A stretch of 64,000 nucleotides of DNA from Panax quinquefolius. Its lineage: Eukaryota > Streptophyta > Magnoliopsida > Apiales > Araliaceae. A program made the translations under genes and the position numbers. Location of the stretch: NCBI GenBank assembly GCA_020205615.1, contig CM035164.1:523501-587500 (forward strand), read 5' to 3'. Of the stretch, positions 1 through 10,947 are shown in pieces (within the stretch, counting starts at the first letter, position 1; each line of letters begins with the position of its first letter). The notes below the pieces were generated by a model, which saw only the letters and a list, made by a program, of their open reading frames with translations, ran no database searches and was not told the DNA's origin.

Positions 1-199
1 GGTGTGGATTTGTATCTCATATACTTAACATTTACCTGTAAAGGAAGTGACCTATCTACCCCTGGTGAATAATCTACTCCTGGTGAATTAGAAATTGTCA
101 ATATATAAGACAAAAGTTACAGAACAAGGACTCAATTATTTCCCTTGGTGTAAGAATATATAGGACCTTAGTCCATCCAAATGTGTAGAGATGAATAAT

Positions 200-312
200 T
201 ACCCATCTATATACACACATACCTGCATTATTAATTCTCTTCATATATATATACCCTACTATGTCTAACCACCAGCTGCTATAATTCTCTTTTTTTTCTG
301 TTGCACTTTCTC
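200..312 (+). promoter_or_regulatory. Putative promoter and 5' leader of the small membrane-protein gene
   Basis: An AT-rich stretch with a TATA-like run (tcatatatatatacc, about 241-254) lies roughly 60 bases before the ATG at 313. A pyrimidine-rich leader (ctttttttctg, then cactttctc) directly precedes that ATG. This fits a plant core promoter with a short leader. AT runs are common throughout the window, so the TATA assignment is a guess. Confidence 0.3.
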
Positions 313-663
313 ATGGCTTCAGACAGCAGTAACCTCAAGGCAGCATTGATAGTTCTATTTATAATATTAGGCTATATTTTGTATGATGCCATAATGTCCA
401 CAGCTGCTGAAATGTTGCAACGTTTACTTATAATATCCCCTTTACTATTGGTCATTTTGGTCCATTGGATCTCCACACCAGATCAAATTAGCATTCCCAT
501 TCCAGGCTCTGAAGATGCCATTCATCGAGCCGGTGGCTCGCCGTGGGGAGTAGCATTTGTTCTGGTTCTGCTCTTGTTTCTCATCTCATACCAGCCTTCC
601 CTGAATGGCCTTATGTTTTATGCATTTATGACTCTTGTATCATTGAGGATGATATTGTTTTAG
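313..663 (+). CDS. Small plant membrane protein with HRAGGSPWGVA motif (copy 1)
   Basis: A 116-residue open frame with no intron needed. The start is the ATG at 313, because the upstream codon at 301 is TTG and plants start at ATG. Four hydrophobic stretches are visible (about residues 8-24, 38-53, 78-93 and 100-115), so a multi-pass membrane protein is likely. A polar linker (about 55-70) leads into HRAGGSPWGVA at 71-81, followed at once by the third membrane segment ending ISYQ. The same motif and following segment appear in the 63-residue protein encoded on the other strand at 5245-5436. I recognise this as a short motif seen in uncharacterised plant membrane proteins, but I cannot give a function or symbol. 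The conserved block in two diverged copies argues that the frame is real. The first two hydrophobic segments are absent from copy 2, so the N-terminal part is less certain. Confidence 0.65.
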   Translation: MASDSSNLKAALIVLFIILGYILYDAIMSTAAEMLQRLLIISPLLLVILVHWISTPDQISIPIPGSEDAIHRAGGSPWGVAFVLVLLLFLISYQPSLNGLMFYAFMTLVSLRMILF

Positions 664-944
664 TGCATGGTTACTTTTTCTTTATATTCATCTGGTGTAG
701 TTTGCTTGTAAAATAATGTATTTTACGAGCTATTATGCTCTTGGAGATTGAAAATTCTCTTCGATTTGGGTGTCAATAATTTCATCTCATCATTCAGATT
801 TTTTCAACTCTTGCCTGAGCATAAAAGATGTTATTGACTAACTATGGATTGGATTGGTTGGTTTTAGTCAACTTTGTATCCTATGAATGATTATTATAAA
901 GTGGACTTAGTCGAGTATGTTTTAACACGGTTACTATGAAGTTA
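664..944. other. Downstream flank, no gene seen
   Basis: AT-rich sequence after the stop codon of the small membrane-protein gene. It probably includes the 3' UTR, but no clear polyadenylation signal was picked out. No open frame or repeat was recognised. Confidence 0.4.
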
Positions 945-956
945 ACTTCATTGTAA

Positions 957-1039
957 GTTGATTAATTGATCAATATAATACTGACACGCAGAGAGATTAT
1001 TTTCCGACCTGTGTGTCAACGTTGTATTAATCAATTGAC
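957..1039. mobile_element. Foldback MITE, copy 1
   Basis: The left arm (from gttgattaattgatcaata through actgacacgcag) is the near reverse complement of the right arm (ctgtgtgtcaac, then gtattaatcaattgac). The loop is about 17 bases. A second, better-paired member lies at 32152-32265 with the same arm sequence, so this is a dispersed element and not a chance hairpin. No coding capacity. The superfamily is not identifiable from so short an element. Confidence 0.6.
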
Positions 1040-1091
1040 TAAAATTTATTTCATATTAACCACTCGCGTCTATTAGTAAGGGACTTTTATC

Positions 1092-1094
<3 letters not shown>

Positions 1095-1142
<48 letters not shown>
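1095..1142. repeat. (AT)n microsatellite
   Basis: About 24 uninterrupted AT dinucleotides. Confidence 0.95.
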
Positions 1143-1145
<3 letters not shown>

Positions 1146-1689
1146 AGAGAGGGATGCATGGTGACATCACTCTTAAAATTATATCACAATTTTTTATTAT
1201 TTTTTTGCCCTTATAAGTTCGATTATTTTATAATTTTTCTCTTTTTAATCTGTTTTCTTTTAAAGTTATCCTTTAAATTAAATTTAATTATTATTATAAT
1301 TACACGCGCGACGCGTATGTTGTGGTGACCAGTATAAAATTATTCTTCTTGTAGTTTTTAGGGTATAACTACAGTGCAGTGCTCTCCTTTTGGAATAATG
1401 CATGTGACATACTTTTTACAGTGGAGGTACGGCTTAAACTTTTAGACCATGTTTGTTTGTAAAAAAATATATTTGAGATAAAATTATTATTTTTTATTTA
1501 TTTTATGACGGAGGATTAATATCCCTTTAAATAGTCATATAAATTATTTTTTTATCATTTTTAAAATTATTTATGAAGGATTATATAATCACATGATTAA
1601 TGTAAGATTAATTGTCCCTCCATTTTAACCTATCAAATTGCTTTATGGGTCCCATATCAAAGTATTAACAGTCCATCGTCGAAGAATTA
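1143..1689. other. AT-rich spacer, no gene seen
   Basis: No open frame, repeat or RNA gene was recognised between the AT microsatellite and the inverted LTR remnant. Confidence 0.4.
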
Positions 1690-3413
1690 ATTGTCGTGTA
1701 ATATACGACAAAATATAAACCGTGAGTTTAAATATAAATATTATCTCGTAGATAATATTCAAACTCAAATAAAGTGCTAATTACAATTATTGTCACACTA
1801 TTTTATAGAAAAATATTTTAGTGAAACAAAACTAGATGAAGTGCAAACTATTAAGAATATTATACTAATTTCAGGAATTTTCATCATTTAACAATAAGGT
1901 TATGGAAACCAATAATAAATTTGTACCATAAATTGAGAAAAATATGAAAGAAAACGACATCCTTTGACGAGTACAAAAGAAATGATATCCCATACGAGTA
2001 TGAAAGAATATACGAAACTGCAAATTATATTTCACCCGTCATGCGGTAATTCGCGTAAATAGATCATTTTCATAATTTAATAAAGAATGAATACGAAGAG
2101 TTATTCACCATGCATGCGGTAGTCCGCGTAGACATGTTATTCCCATAGATTAATAAGAAATAGAATGACAACCCTTATGAGTATGCAGAAAATAACATCA
2201 TTTACCTTAATAGGAGACTAAATCTGGCTGGCATAATGAAGATTATCTTGAGGAAATCTTGCACTATATACTACACTTAAAATATTCTTATACTCAAAAG
2301 AAATACGCACAATATTATAGAAGAAGAGTTTTCTTATTCTGGTATGATTTTCATTTCTTAACTAAGCAACCTATTTATAGGAGAATGATATGACACTCTT
2401 TAAATACTAAATAATCACGGACTCAATAGTAAATTTTGTAAAATTTCGTATGATTTCACTATTCATCTAAAGTATTCTAATAAAATAAATAACTTTATAT
2501 ATATTATAAAAAAATTTCTGTTTTATTACTATTATAATAATAATAAAATAAAAGAAATAATTTTTTTGCAGACGATTTAAAAAATTAGTACATTTCCCTA
2601 TGGAATAATAAGTCAAACTTACAACAAATGCCTCATGTCAAATCCCTCTATTTATATCAAAATTGAATAAATATATATCACAAATCACTTATCTTTAATC
2701 AACACATTTTTAATTTTTCAACAATTATTCATCATTAATATTATAACTCACAATATTGACAACCAGATCGTTTCCAGGAAAAGAGGACTTTTCGATAAGG
2801 ATTTATTCTTACTGGCGTGCAATTAAATAACTTAAACATTTTTCTCGATAGAACTTTTTAGACATTGTCAATAATGTAAATAATAATATGAGTAACTGTG
2901 TCGTGTCAATTATTGATTTAATAATATAAAATATTGTGCAGATGATACTGTGACAATAATTGAATCAATAATATGAGATACTATGTAACAATTACTGTAG
3001 CAATTATTGAATGAAACTGAGTGACTTCTTACTTAAGTATCAATAATCGGAGATCTTTATGCGATACCATGCTCTTCTTGTCTGTACAACAACGTATTCT
3101 TATACTTTTATCATCGGGTATTTCAACAGTTTAACGGTAAAAATTTTGCTGTTATTTTTATAAAAAAGTTATTTCTATCGCTTTCTATATTCGACAGTTA
3201 TTCCGTTGTGGGGTTCACCAATAATTGCGTCGTCGTACGAATATTCTCCAAAAGAATATTTTCCCACCAAACGAATATTTTATAATAACTTGCTTACTTG
3301 TAAAATTTGCACATATCACCCATAATTATATCATTATATCAAATTAACACTTTACTATTCAAAATAATATTTAGAGAAAATTAATCTTTATTCATAAAAG
3401 TTGGGGTCTTATA
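1690..3413 (-). mobile_element. Old inverted LTR remnant (element G)
   Basis: Read on the minus strand this is a diverged LTR of the same superfamily as elements A-D. Near 3401-3413 the complement of the LTR start (TAAGACCCCAA) is visible. At 2372-2379 the complement of TATAAATA sits in the context conserved in other copies (box followed by ggttgcttag). Around 1690-1760 the complement of the late-LTR block lies next to paired cgtgtaatatacg sequence. The last bases of the 3' end (CCTATTTTGGGG) are missing, so it is truncated. Around 2754-2775 it keeps the LTR block into which the A/B array inserted in element H. It is more diverged than the other copies, so probably the oldest. Confidence 0.65.
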
Positions 3414-3432
3414 TATATACACAGTATAATAA

Positions 3433-3461
3433 CTATAGCGACGGGTGACCTGTTGCTATAG
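3433..3461. repeat. Hairpin of the CTATAGCGACGG type
   Basis: ctatagcgacgg pairs imperfectly with ctgttgctatag. The same ctatagcgacgg word recurs at about 29291-29335. These are probably ends of decayed MITEs. Family not assigned. Confidence 0.35.
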
Positions 3462-3525
3462 CCCAAAAAAACTGTCGACATAAAGTTTGTATACTACTAC
3501 ATATTATGTATATACATTTTTTTCA

Positions 3526-3527
<2 letters not shown>

Positions 3528-3559
<32 letters not shown>

Positions 3560-3560
3560 C
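3528..3560. repeat. (AT)n microsatellite
   Basis: An interrupted AT run adjoining the foldback element. Confidence 0.85.
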
Positions 3561-3564
3561 AATG

Positions 3565-3603
3565 GATCGGTCCTACTCCGGACACGATAAAAAACGGACC
3601 CAA

Positions 3604-3634
<31 letters not shown>

Positions 3635-3910
3635 ACTAAAAAATATTTAATATTTATGGAATGAAATTTTCCATAATACATGTGTTGGGGGTGATTTGAA
3701 TACCTATACCAAAAAATGGTGGTGCAGATCATCCAGTTTGTATGCCATGTTTTATTATATGCACCTAAATCACGCCCAAAAACACTTTATTATGAAAAAA
3801 TTTCAATTCTATAAAATATTAAATATTTTTTTTTAGTTGTTTTAAAAAAAAAAAAAAAAAAAAAAGTCCGGACGGGATAAAATCCGGGCGTCCGAACTGG
3901 AACTGGACTC
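3565..3910. mobile_element. Long-arm foldback MITE with poly-T/poly-A tracts
   Basis: The left arm carries tccggacacgataaaa, a run of more than 20 T, ataactaaaaaatatttaa and gggggtgatttgaa. The right arm carries the complements in reverse order: tgcacctaaatcacgccc, aaatattttttttagttg, a run of about 20 A, and gtccggacgggataaaat. The arms extend almost to the centre, so the element could form a hairpin of about 340 nt. AT microsatellites lie on both sides. No coding capacity; the small open frame across the homopolymer is meaningless. Confidence 0.7.
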
Positions 3911-3941
<31 letters not shown>

Positions 3942-3942
3942 T
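3911..3942. repeat. (TA)n(TG)n microsatellite
   Basis: A compound AT then TG dinucleotide run. Confidence 0.85.
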
Positions 3943-5244
3943 TTTTTCTAAAACTAAAAGAAGCTACTATATGGGCTCATCTATGAGCTAGCGTTTACGA
4001 TGTTTACATCAGTTGCATGCGTTTAGTGCTTTAATTTAAAGGTCCAAATGCATTGTACTAACTAGTTGTTTTTTAGCCTAAAATGCGATATTTATGAGTT
4101 AAATTAGTTGCGTTTGAAATAAGCTAGACAACCAAGATTCTCAAACACGTTTATATCTCTATAAACACACTACAGATATAAATGCACTAGACGTTATATA
4201 AGCTGGTAAACTAATTTAAAAAATGTACTTATCTTATATGGTATAAAATTTTGGGACCACCATGCTAAACTTGAGTAGCATGCATTAATATTATATTTAA
4301 GTTGTGGTTGAACATTAATTAGATTTGCATAACTTTTCTGCCTTTTAAACATGTTGCCTGAGTTTAACCCTTTTAGATCCAATTTTTTGTCTTTTTAATG
4401 GGTGCATAAGCTGAGTTAAGATCTGCAGAATCTTTCTCTGTCTTTTTGATCGTCTTTCACTCATTTGTGTTACTTTTCCTTTTCATTTACTTTTATCAAT
4501 CTGTTATGTTTTTTTACTTTGCCTTTTTCTTGGTGTTCTTAAGCCTGGTTTGTCAATTTAGAGTGGAAATCAGCAGACTCAGACTTTACTAGATGCTTCA
4601 TGGATTTGTTGTTTCTCATATTTCATGCAATGCAATGTAATTTTTTTATTTTTGTGAAAAAGTTGCCTAATATTTTATAAATGCACTTCGTTGTATTTGA
4701 GTTCTATTATGTATTGCGACAATTTTTTATCGAATTACAATTGCGATGAACATCAATACATACATGAAAATGAATATAATTATAAGGCTGGCCTACGGCC
4801 TACCATATTACATATTTAGTTGAAAGAATTACCACTTATAAAGTTATCCATGTAATTGACAACAAAAAATTTGATTTATATAAAATCGTAAGATATATCA
4901 TTACAACGATCCGTCCACATGAGGAAGATAATGAAAGAGTAAAGGAGGCTTAATAAAGGCTCTTCTCATTATTTGGGTCTCATTTACAAACTTTAAGAAT
5001 ATATCTTTTTTTGTGTTTAAATTTAGAGATTTTATGTCATTTTATATATATCATCAATTAAAAAATAGCACTCTTTACCAAACAACTTTTTCTTGTAAAT
5101 ATATATGGCTTAATTAATTTTTTTCCCCTTTTAATGGAACTGGGCCACTGGGGAAGTTAAAAAAAAAAAACAACATATACAACATCTACAAAAGCCTACA
5201 ATGAACCAATAAAAGCAAGGATTTCTTGTATTAAAGCTAGCTAC
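3943..5244. other. AT-rich intergenic sequence, no gene recognised
   Basis: I see no protein with recognisable features on either strand and no terminal repeats. Short open frames (for example 4194-4382, minus) have no motifs. The part at 4400-4700 is pyrimidine-rich and could be a decayed transcript, but nothing supports a specific call. Confidence 0.4.
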
Positions 5245-5436
5245 TTATAATAACACAAAAGAAGTTTGGTAAGAAATCATGAACAAAAGAAAAACAAGCA
5301 AAATGGCAACACCCCATGGAGACCCTCCTCCTGCTCTATGAACTGATTCTTTCACCGGCAGCGATATAACGAACGGAACGAGCTCCGGTTGATCATCACT
5401 TTCTAGATTTTGAGCCAAATTTGAAGTGGGGTTCAT
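5245..5436 (-). CDS. Small plant membrane protein with HRAGGGSPWGVA motif (copy 2)
   Basis: A 63-residue frame from an ATG (complement of 5434-5436) to TAA at 5245-5247. A polar N-terminal half (residues 1-32) is followed by HRAGGGSPWGVA at 33-44 and a single hydrophobic segment (about 43-60) ending ISYQTSF. This matches residues 71-96 of the protein at 313-663, apart from one extra glycine. The first two membrane segments of copy 1 are absent, and the sequence upstream of the ATG does not encode them. The two genes face each other about 4.6 kb apart. Function unknown. Conservation of the motif plus membrane segment argues that it is, or recently was, a real gene. Confidence 0.6.
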   Translation of the reverse strand: MNPTSNLAQNLESDDQPELVPFVISLPVKESVHRAGGGSPWGVAILLVFLLFMISYQTSFVLL

Positions 5437-6189
5437 TAATCATTTGAAGTGAATGCACATATCAATATATGTTCTACTTCATGATTAGATTAAAATTAAG
5501 TATTTAGAATCTCAAATCCATGATATAATGAATGAGAAATTAACTCTCAAAGATCAGCCTTGAAAATTATAATAAATACTTGTGGGAAACTAAGTCCCAC
5601 ATCGGTTAAGAATTAAAATTTAAATATGAAAAAGATCATTTTTTTATATGAAAATATTAGTTCCCTTTTTTAATTTGTTGTGTATAAAAAGAGAGGAGAA
5701 AAATAATAAATAAAGATGATATATTTCCTAGAATCAATTGGTATGGTTTTTGAGGGAAAAAATCTATGAATTTTGACCTCTAGGTTCTTTTTTTTTTACA
5801 AAATATTTAATAGGGAATTTTCATTAAATAGTTGTACAGTACAAAACCTTAATGTACTTAATTTTGGGCAATTTGAGCATTAGATTTTTGTGCACTTAAT
5901 GTCTAAACCAAGCTTCTCGCTACACTGTAATCGAAAGATGTACTATGACATTTCTACAGCAGTGAAAATTTTCAAATACCATAGCCTTGAAGATGCATGC
6001 ACGAACAAAAGGAACACCAATTAAATATTATATACAGAAAGATTCATATAATTTGTTTGTAGGAGAATATTCATCAAGCTCTCTAAATGAAAAAAAAATA
6101 GCTATCCACTAATTTCCCAAGAAGGCTTCACAAACAAATAAGATCACCTAGAATCTCCATAATATGAAATGAAAGAAGTATTATTTATG
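5437..6189. other. Upstream flank with a possible small-LTR remnant
   Basis: Around 5581-5605 the words gtgggaaactaagtcccaca and tcggttaag appear. A block containing agtcccacatcgg is familiar from short plant LTR elements (TRIM type), and a related cgatgtgggact occurs at 32839. No terminal repeat or primer site could be paired here, so this is only a hint. The rest of the stretch shows nothing. Confidence 0.25.
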
Positions 6190-7260
6190 AAAATAATATC
6201 TTAAGTTGACTTTAAAAAGTCATCAAATAATATGAAATGAAAGGAATATTATTTATGAAAATAAATTCTATAAAAACTAGTGTTTTTTACCGCAGCCAAT
6301 AAGAATCTACCAACTTTACAATTTGAGAGAAAATAAAAAAAAATTAATTGTGTTAAAATTATTGAATGGATTTTGTCATGATAAATAATATTAATTTTCT
6401 CTATAAAAATAGAAAAAGACTTGCCCATTCTTGTTGAATGGGCTACATAAATTCTTTCGAAGCAATACAAGGAAGGAGGATTTGTATTGCATATCACTCA
6501 TAGCGGGTGATGTTTTGGAATGGAGGTAAAGGACAATATAAACAAATAAATAGAATATAAAAGCATACAATGCGGGAATAATATCCCAATTGTAAAACTT
6601 ACATTTACTTGTCATTCTTCCCATTTTCTTATTAATGAGTTGTACACTAAATTTTTTTTTAAAAAAATATTTAGAGTTAAATAGGACGTATTTAGAAAAT
6701 TAATTTCTTTTTCAGTGTTAGAGTTTAATGAAATATATATATATATCAAAAGCCCCATTTATTTATGTAATTCAAAAGCTGTAATTATTCCCATCCGCAT
6801 AACTTTGCGGATGAGATATAACTTCTAAGTTCACATTTGCATAATAGCTGTGCGGATAATATGTTTTATACGCACAACTATTATGCGAACGGAATAAATC
6901 TTAGTTGATTCTACCTTTTTTGTTCTAAAAAATTGTTTGATGATTGATGAGAAAGTCAATTTAATTAATGAATCTTGATACGGTGAACGAGCATAGTCGG
7001 TTTTGAGTTTTCTAAGGCCTAGAGTAAATTTTTTCAAGTGTGTCCCTTTATATAAATTAAACAAAAAAATAAATAAATTGTCAACTAATTAATTTTATTA
7101 AAATTATAAGAATTTACAAAAGATAAAGAAGAATACTTTGGGGCCTCATTAAAACCTTGTTTGGGGAAAACCCAATGGGATAAAACCTCAAACGAAGGAA
7201 AAAGAGCACCCCGGATTGTAAACATTGCATTAAAAATAAAAACTACATATTTGAGTCTAC
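6190..7260. repeat. Repeat R, copy 1
   Basis: This block is repeated almost base for base at 29760-30775 and in part at 31240-31690. Shared landmarks include cttaagttgactttaaaaag, accgcagccaataagaat, catataactttgcgg-like motifs and the paired gtgcggat/cgcacaactattatgcg at 6852-6893. No transposase or other protein motif was found; the same short minus-strand frame appears in each copy but resembles nothing I know. Its far end (about 7140-7215) contains a gcctcattaaaaccttg, then aaaacccaatgggataaaac block that I have seen in plant repeats but cannot assign. No clean terminal repeats, so the element class is open. Confidence 0.6.
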
Positions 7261-8049
7261 ATACTTCCTCCCGAATCTCCATAAGCATTTCTTGATTTGA
7301 TCAATCTTCTTTTCATCCATAATTAATCGAAGCAAGGAATTATCACATGTGCCTACAAAATAAAAATAGTAATGAAATCTGAACCACAAAACATTATTTA
7401 AAATGTCTTCTTGTTGCACTTTTAGATGCAAAATCATCAATCATACTATCATATTTAATGTTTTCTAACATATCATTTTCAATGAATAATATCGCTAATC
7501 CATTTAGCCTATCTTGAGTTGCGTTATGAACTGAGAGGGTTGAAGAGTTTTTTCTTCTTTTTGTAGTTAAGAGTCTGTTTTGATTCCCTATATTTATTGA
7601 TTTGTTTTATATTATATTTTATAATTAATATGAGACTTTCTTACTCTCAGTACGTTTCTGTTGAGATTGAGTATATAAAGACTGATTGAATTGATTGGCT
7701 TCCCTTTCATTAACAGGTACATGCGGCAACTTTTTTTGCTTTATTTTTTATTTATTTTATACATATATACATAAGCTTATAAAAAAAATTTGACCCCCTC
7801 AACTATGGGCCCTAGGCTGTAGCCCTGGCCCAAGGCCAGCTCTGTGAATGAGTTATCCACTTCAGCCAAGACGTACATTATTTTATTTTCCTATCTCCTA
7901 ATTCATGTTGGAGAGTGCTTTAGGGTTATAAATTTGCTTTCTAGGGTTATTTACAAAAAAATTTGACTATTCTATTGATATTATCAAGTGTTCTTTTTAG
8001 CATTATATATCTTTCTTTGTGAATTCAAGAACGCGCATCTAATCATTAA
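7261..8049. other. AT-rich spacer, no gene seen
   Basis: No supported gene or repeat between repeat R and the split MITE. Confidence 0.4.
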
Positions 8050-8058
8050 TACTCCCCC
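8050..8058. mobile_element. Stowaway-like MITE, left end (split by insertion)
   Basis: TACTCCCCC here is the outer tip of a MITE whose remainder resumes at 27753. The other end of that MITE finishes with ggatggagta at 28013, the complement of a TACTCC start. A TA flank plus CTCCnTCC-type ends are typical of Stowaway/mariner MITEs. Element H entered inside this terminal repeat. Confidence 0.6.
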
Positions 8059-9244
8059 TGTAACGACCCCAAAATAGGTTCATTCCATCCAACCCATTCT
8101 GAGTCACCAAATATATGGTACGAAAAACAACTACAACTTTATTACAACAATTGTCGTGCAAAAAATACAACAACACATATCTTGTGAGTTTGGATACAAA
8201 TATATACCAACTCAGTGTACGTCACAATGACACCTTACATAAAGGTATAGTCAAAACTGCTTTTAGAAATTAAAATCTTTGGGAAGTGCTCAAGGAAACC
8301 TTCGTATACGGGAGGCCATGCTTTTAGGTTATGGTAGATATCATATGGCCACAAAATTATCCTAGGTTGACCCAATAGACCCCAAAGAAAAACGAGAAGA
8401 TTACTATCATATTCTTCCCAATGGTGAGTCTTCTCTTGACATATCATTATCTCCACTGCTCTAATTGGGTATTATACTCCAAACAAACACCAAGATTATA
8501 TAGGTAGTGCTTGTAAATATACTCAAAGAAGTGGATGAAACCAACCATGTCTTATGATAACACGAGTTTGTATGTCATTAGACATCTTATATGATAGTGA
8601 CAAAACACCTTCCAAAGTTGGGTTCGCCTCACCCTATTTAATTCACCAAAAATAACTATTAAATGATGTATAAAATACAACACACTAAAGTCCTCAATAA
8701 AATTATTTCCATACTCTTTAGGGAGAACCTCAACAACTATAGAATTCACCGCTTCTATTCCCTTGTTATCCCCGCTCAACCCAAATACACTTTTATTACA
8801 CGAAAGGAATTGTGAAACAAAAGGTGAGCACAACCGGCTCGATAAAGAATATTATAACTAAAGATACATAAATTATCAATAGTCTTCATCAATAATAAAT
8901 CGATTTAGAACATATGGTAGATGATAAAACTTTTCAACCATAGTTGCGGTGAACGAGCAATCCATTAAAAAGAGTCAAATAGACTATAAAGTCTATTGTC
9001 TTCTCCACGTTAAAAGTCCACCAACAATATTTTATCCTCAGTAACATCAATCAACAGGTTCCTTTCCACAATCATATGAATAACTTCATAATCATAATTG
9101 CAATTCTAAATTCCTCTTCTCATCCGGAGATGAAGATAATTTTCATCACTTGTCTTTACCTTAAAACATCAAATATCATGGTTATACCAAATCACGCCTC
9201 CTGCTCATAATTATACTAATAAATTCATCTTTACTTACGGGCCC

Positions 9245-9600
9245 AAAGATATTCATCAACAGATTCATCTTTACACTACAAAAAGCTAAAGATATTCAAC
9301 AACAGTCATCTTTGCATTACGAGCCAAAGATATTCATCAATAATTCATCTTTTTGCACTACAAAGCAAAGATATTCAACAACGGTCATCTTTTGCATTAC
9401 GAGCAAAAGATATTCATCAATAATTCATCTTTTGCACTACTGAAGCTAAGATATTCAACAACAAGTCATCTTTGCATTCACGGTGAAAAGATATTCATCA
9501 ATAATTCATCTTTTTGCCTACTGAGCTAAGATATTCATCAACAAGTCATCTTTGCACTACTAGCGAAAGATATTCATATATCAAAGAAATACATAATCAT
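9245..9600 (-). repeat. 40-bp tandem array with 80-bp dimer structure inside LTR H
   Basis: aaagatattca recurs at about 9245, 9288, 9325, 9367, 9406, 9446, 9486, 9526 and 9565. Two alternating unit types are seen: one continues catcaataattcatct, the other aacaacaagtcatct or aacaacggtcatct. This gives a higher-order repeat of about 80 bases. On the minus strand each unit is the ATCTTTG...CAAAGAT hairpin seen four times in the A/B LTRs, so the array has expanded in H. Confidence 0.85.
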
Positions 9601-10939
9601 TTGTAAATTATATAACAATAATTATAACCATGTTGATCAATTCACCTTTGCACTTAAGCTAAAAATATTCAATTGTAAATTCAATGGTCATGATTATACC
9701 AGTCAACAATTCAACTTTTGCACTACTGGCCAAAGAGAACCTATAGTCACGATCATACCAATAATCTACTCATCTTTACACTCAAGTCAAAGAGAAATAT
9801 CATCATTAGGGTTATAAGAATGTTATATAAAAACAATATAATTCAAAACATAGTTTTAATTTCAAGAGTAAGATTCATAAATTAACGATAATTTGGTGGG
9901 AGAAGAAACCAATTTGTCGTGAATAAGACCCGTATTCGTACATAAGATCTAGTATCGTGCGTAAGTAAGTAACTCTCGACACGAAAAAGATAAAGTTTCA
10001 TAATAAAATTCATATCCATATTTATAACACCTTAATCCAAATGTTATAAATCACTTAGAAATCTCATAATCTAATATTATTAATATTATAATAATATTTT
10101 AATCATTTCTTAAACTTATAAATAATTAAATCCAATTATTTACACTTTAATAATTAATGCATTTAATCATCTAAAATGCCAACCTCATAAGATTTCATCA
10201 TCATTAACCAAAACCCTCATAAAAATCTGCATATACCTCATATATGATTCTCAAGCCAATAAATTATATTTTCCAATTTTCTTACTTCACATAACATATT
10301 TAATTCATTTACTCATAACTAGAATATTTTCATGAAAATACCAAATCAGTTCCAAAAATATTTATTTTCTGGAATTTAGAAGAATATAGTCCCATATTGA
10401 ATATATATTTTTCTCGAATTTTAAAATTCATTTACTATTTTCCATATTGCCAAAACTACCTAATATTTATCATAAATTATACTTTTATCCAAAAATTCTG
10501 AAATTTACACTTGATATACTTGATATTATATAGATGTACTCCCAATAAAAATTTCATCAATTTTGGAGTTAATCACAAGGAGTTATAAATAGTTACTTTT
10601 AAAATAGTCTTTTCTCATAAAATCCATAACTCCTAATCTATACATCCAAAATCGCCATTTTGGACACACTCTACAAAACTCATCAAAATATCTTTTCAAA
10701 TTTTTCTAGAATTTTTGAAGGTTCAGAAAAATTTCGAAACTAAAAACATAATAACCCTTAAAATCCATTACTATCCTTTACCTCAAAAGAGCGATGATTG
10801 ATGGAATAACCTTTGAATCGAACTTGCCATAGTATAGCAATACTCAAAGTATATTCAAAATACTCACAAGAATACGCTCGATAATATAGAGAGAAAAACT
10901 TGAGTTTAGGTGTGATTTTCAATTCTAACCTAAGCACCC

Positions 10940-10947
10940 TATTTATA
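10940..10947 (-). promoter_or_regulatory. LTR TATA box in element H
   Basis: The complement reads TATAAATA followed by gggtgcttaggttagaat, the same context as in every A, B and D LTR. Confidence 0.6.

Noticed and set aside
3523..3732. Minus-strand open frame with a polylysine run
   Set aside because: Translation of the homopolymer inside the foldback MITE.
5581..5605. Possible 5S-carrying TRIM (Cassandra) because of the agtcccacatcgg word
   Set aside because: No 5S internal promoter boxes and no paired terminal repeats seen; kept only as a weak small-LTR hint.
7085..7288. Minus-strand open frame in repeat R with a partner at 30622-30906
   Set aside because: Similarity reflects the shared repeat; the frames diverge outside it and no family is recognisable.
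8200..8830. Possible gene in LTR H (minus-strand frames 8235-8456 and 8552-8833)
   Set aside because: No protein features; the stretch is an unmatched insert or diverged part of the LTR.
9245..9600. Regularly spaced repeat resembling a CRISPR array
   Set aside because: Repeats are continuous 40-bp tandem units with no unique spacers, in a plant LTR.
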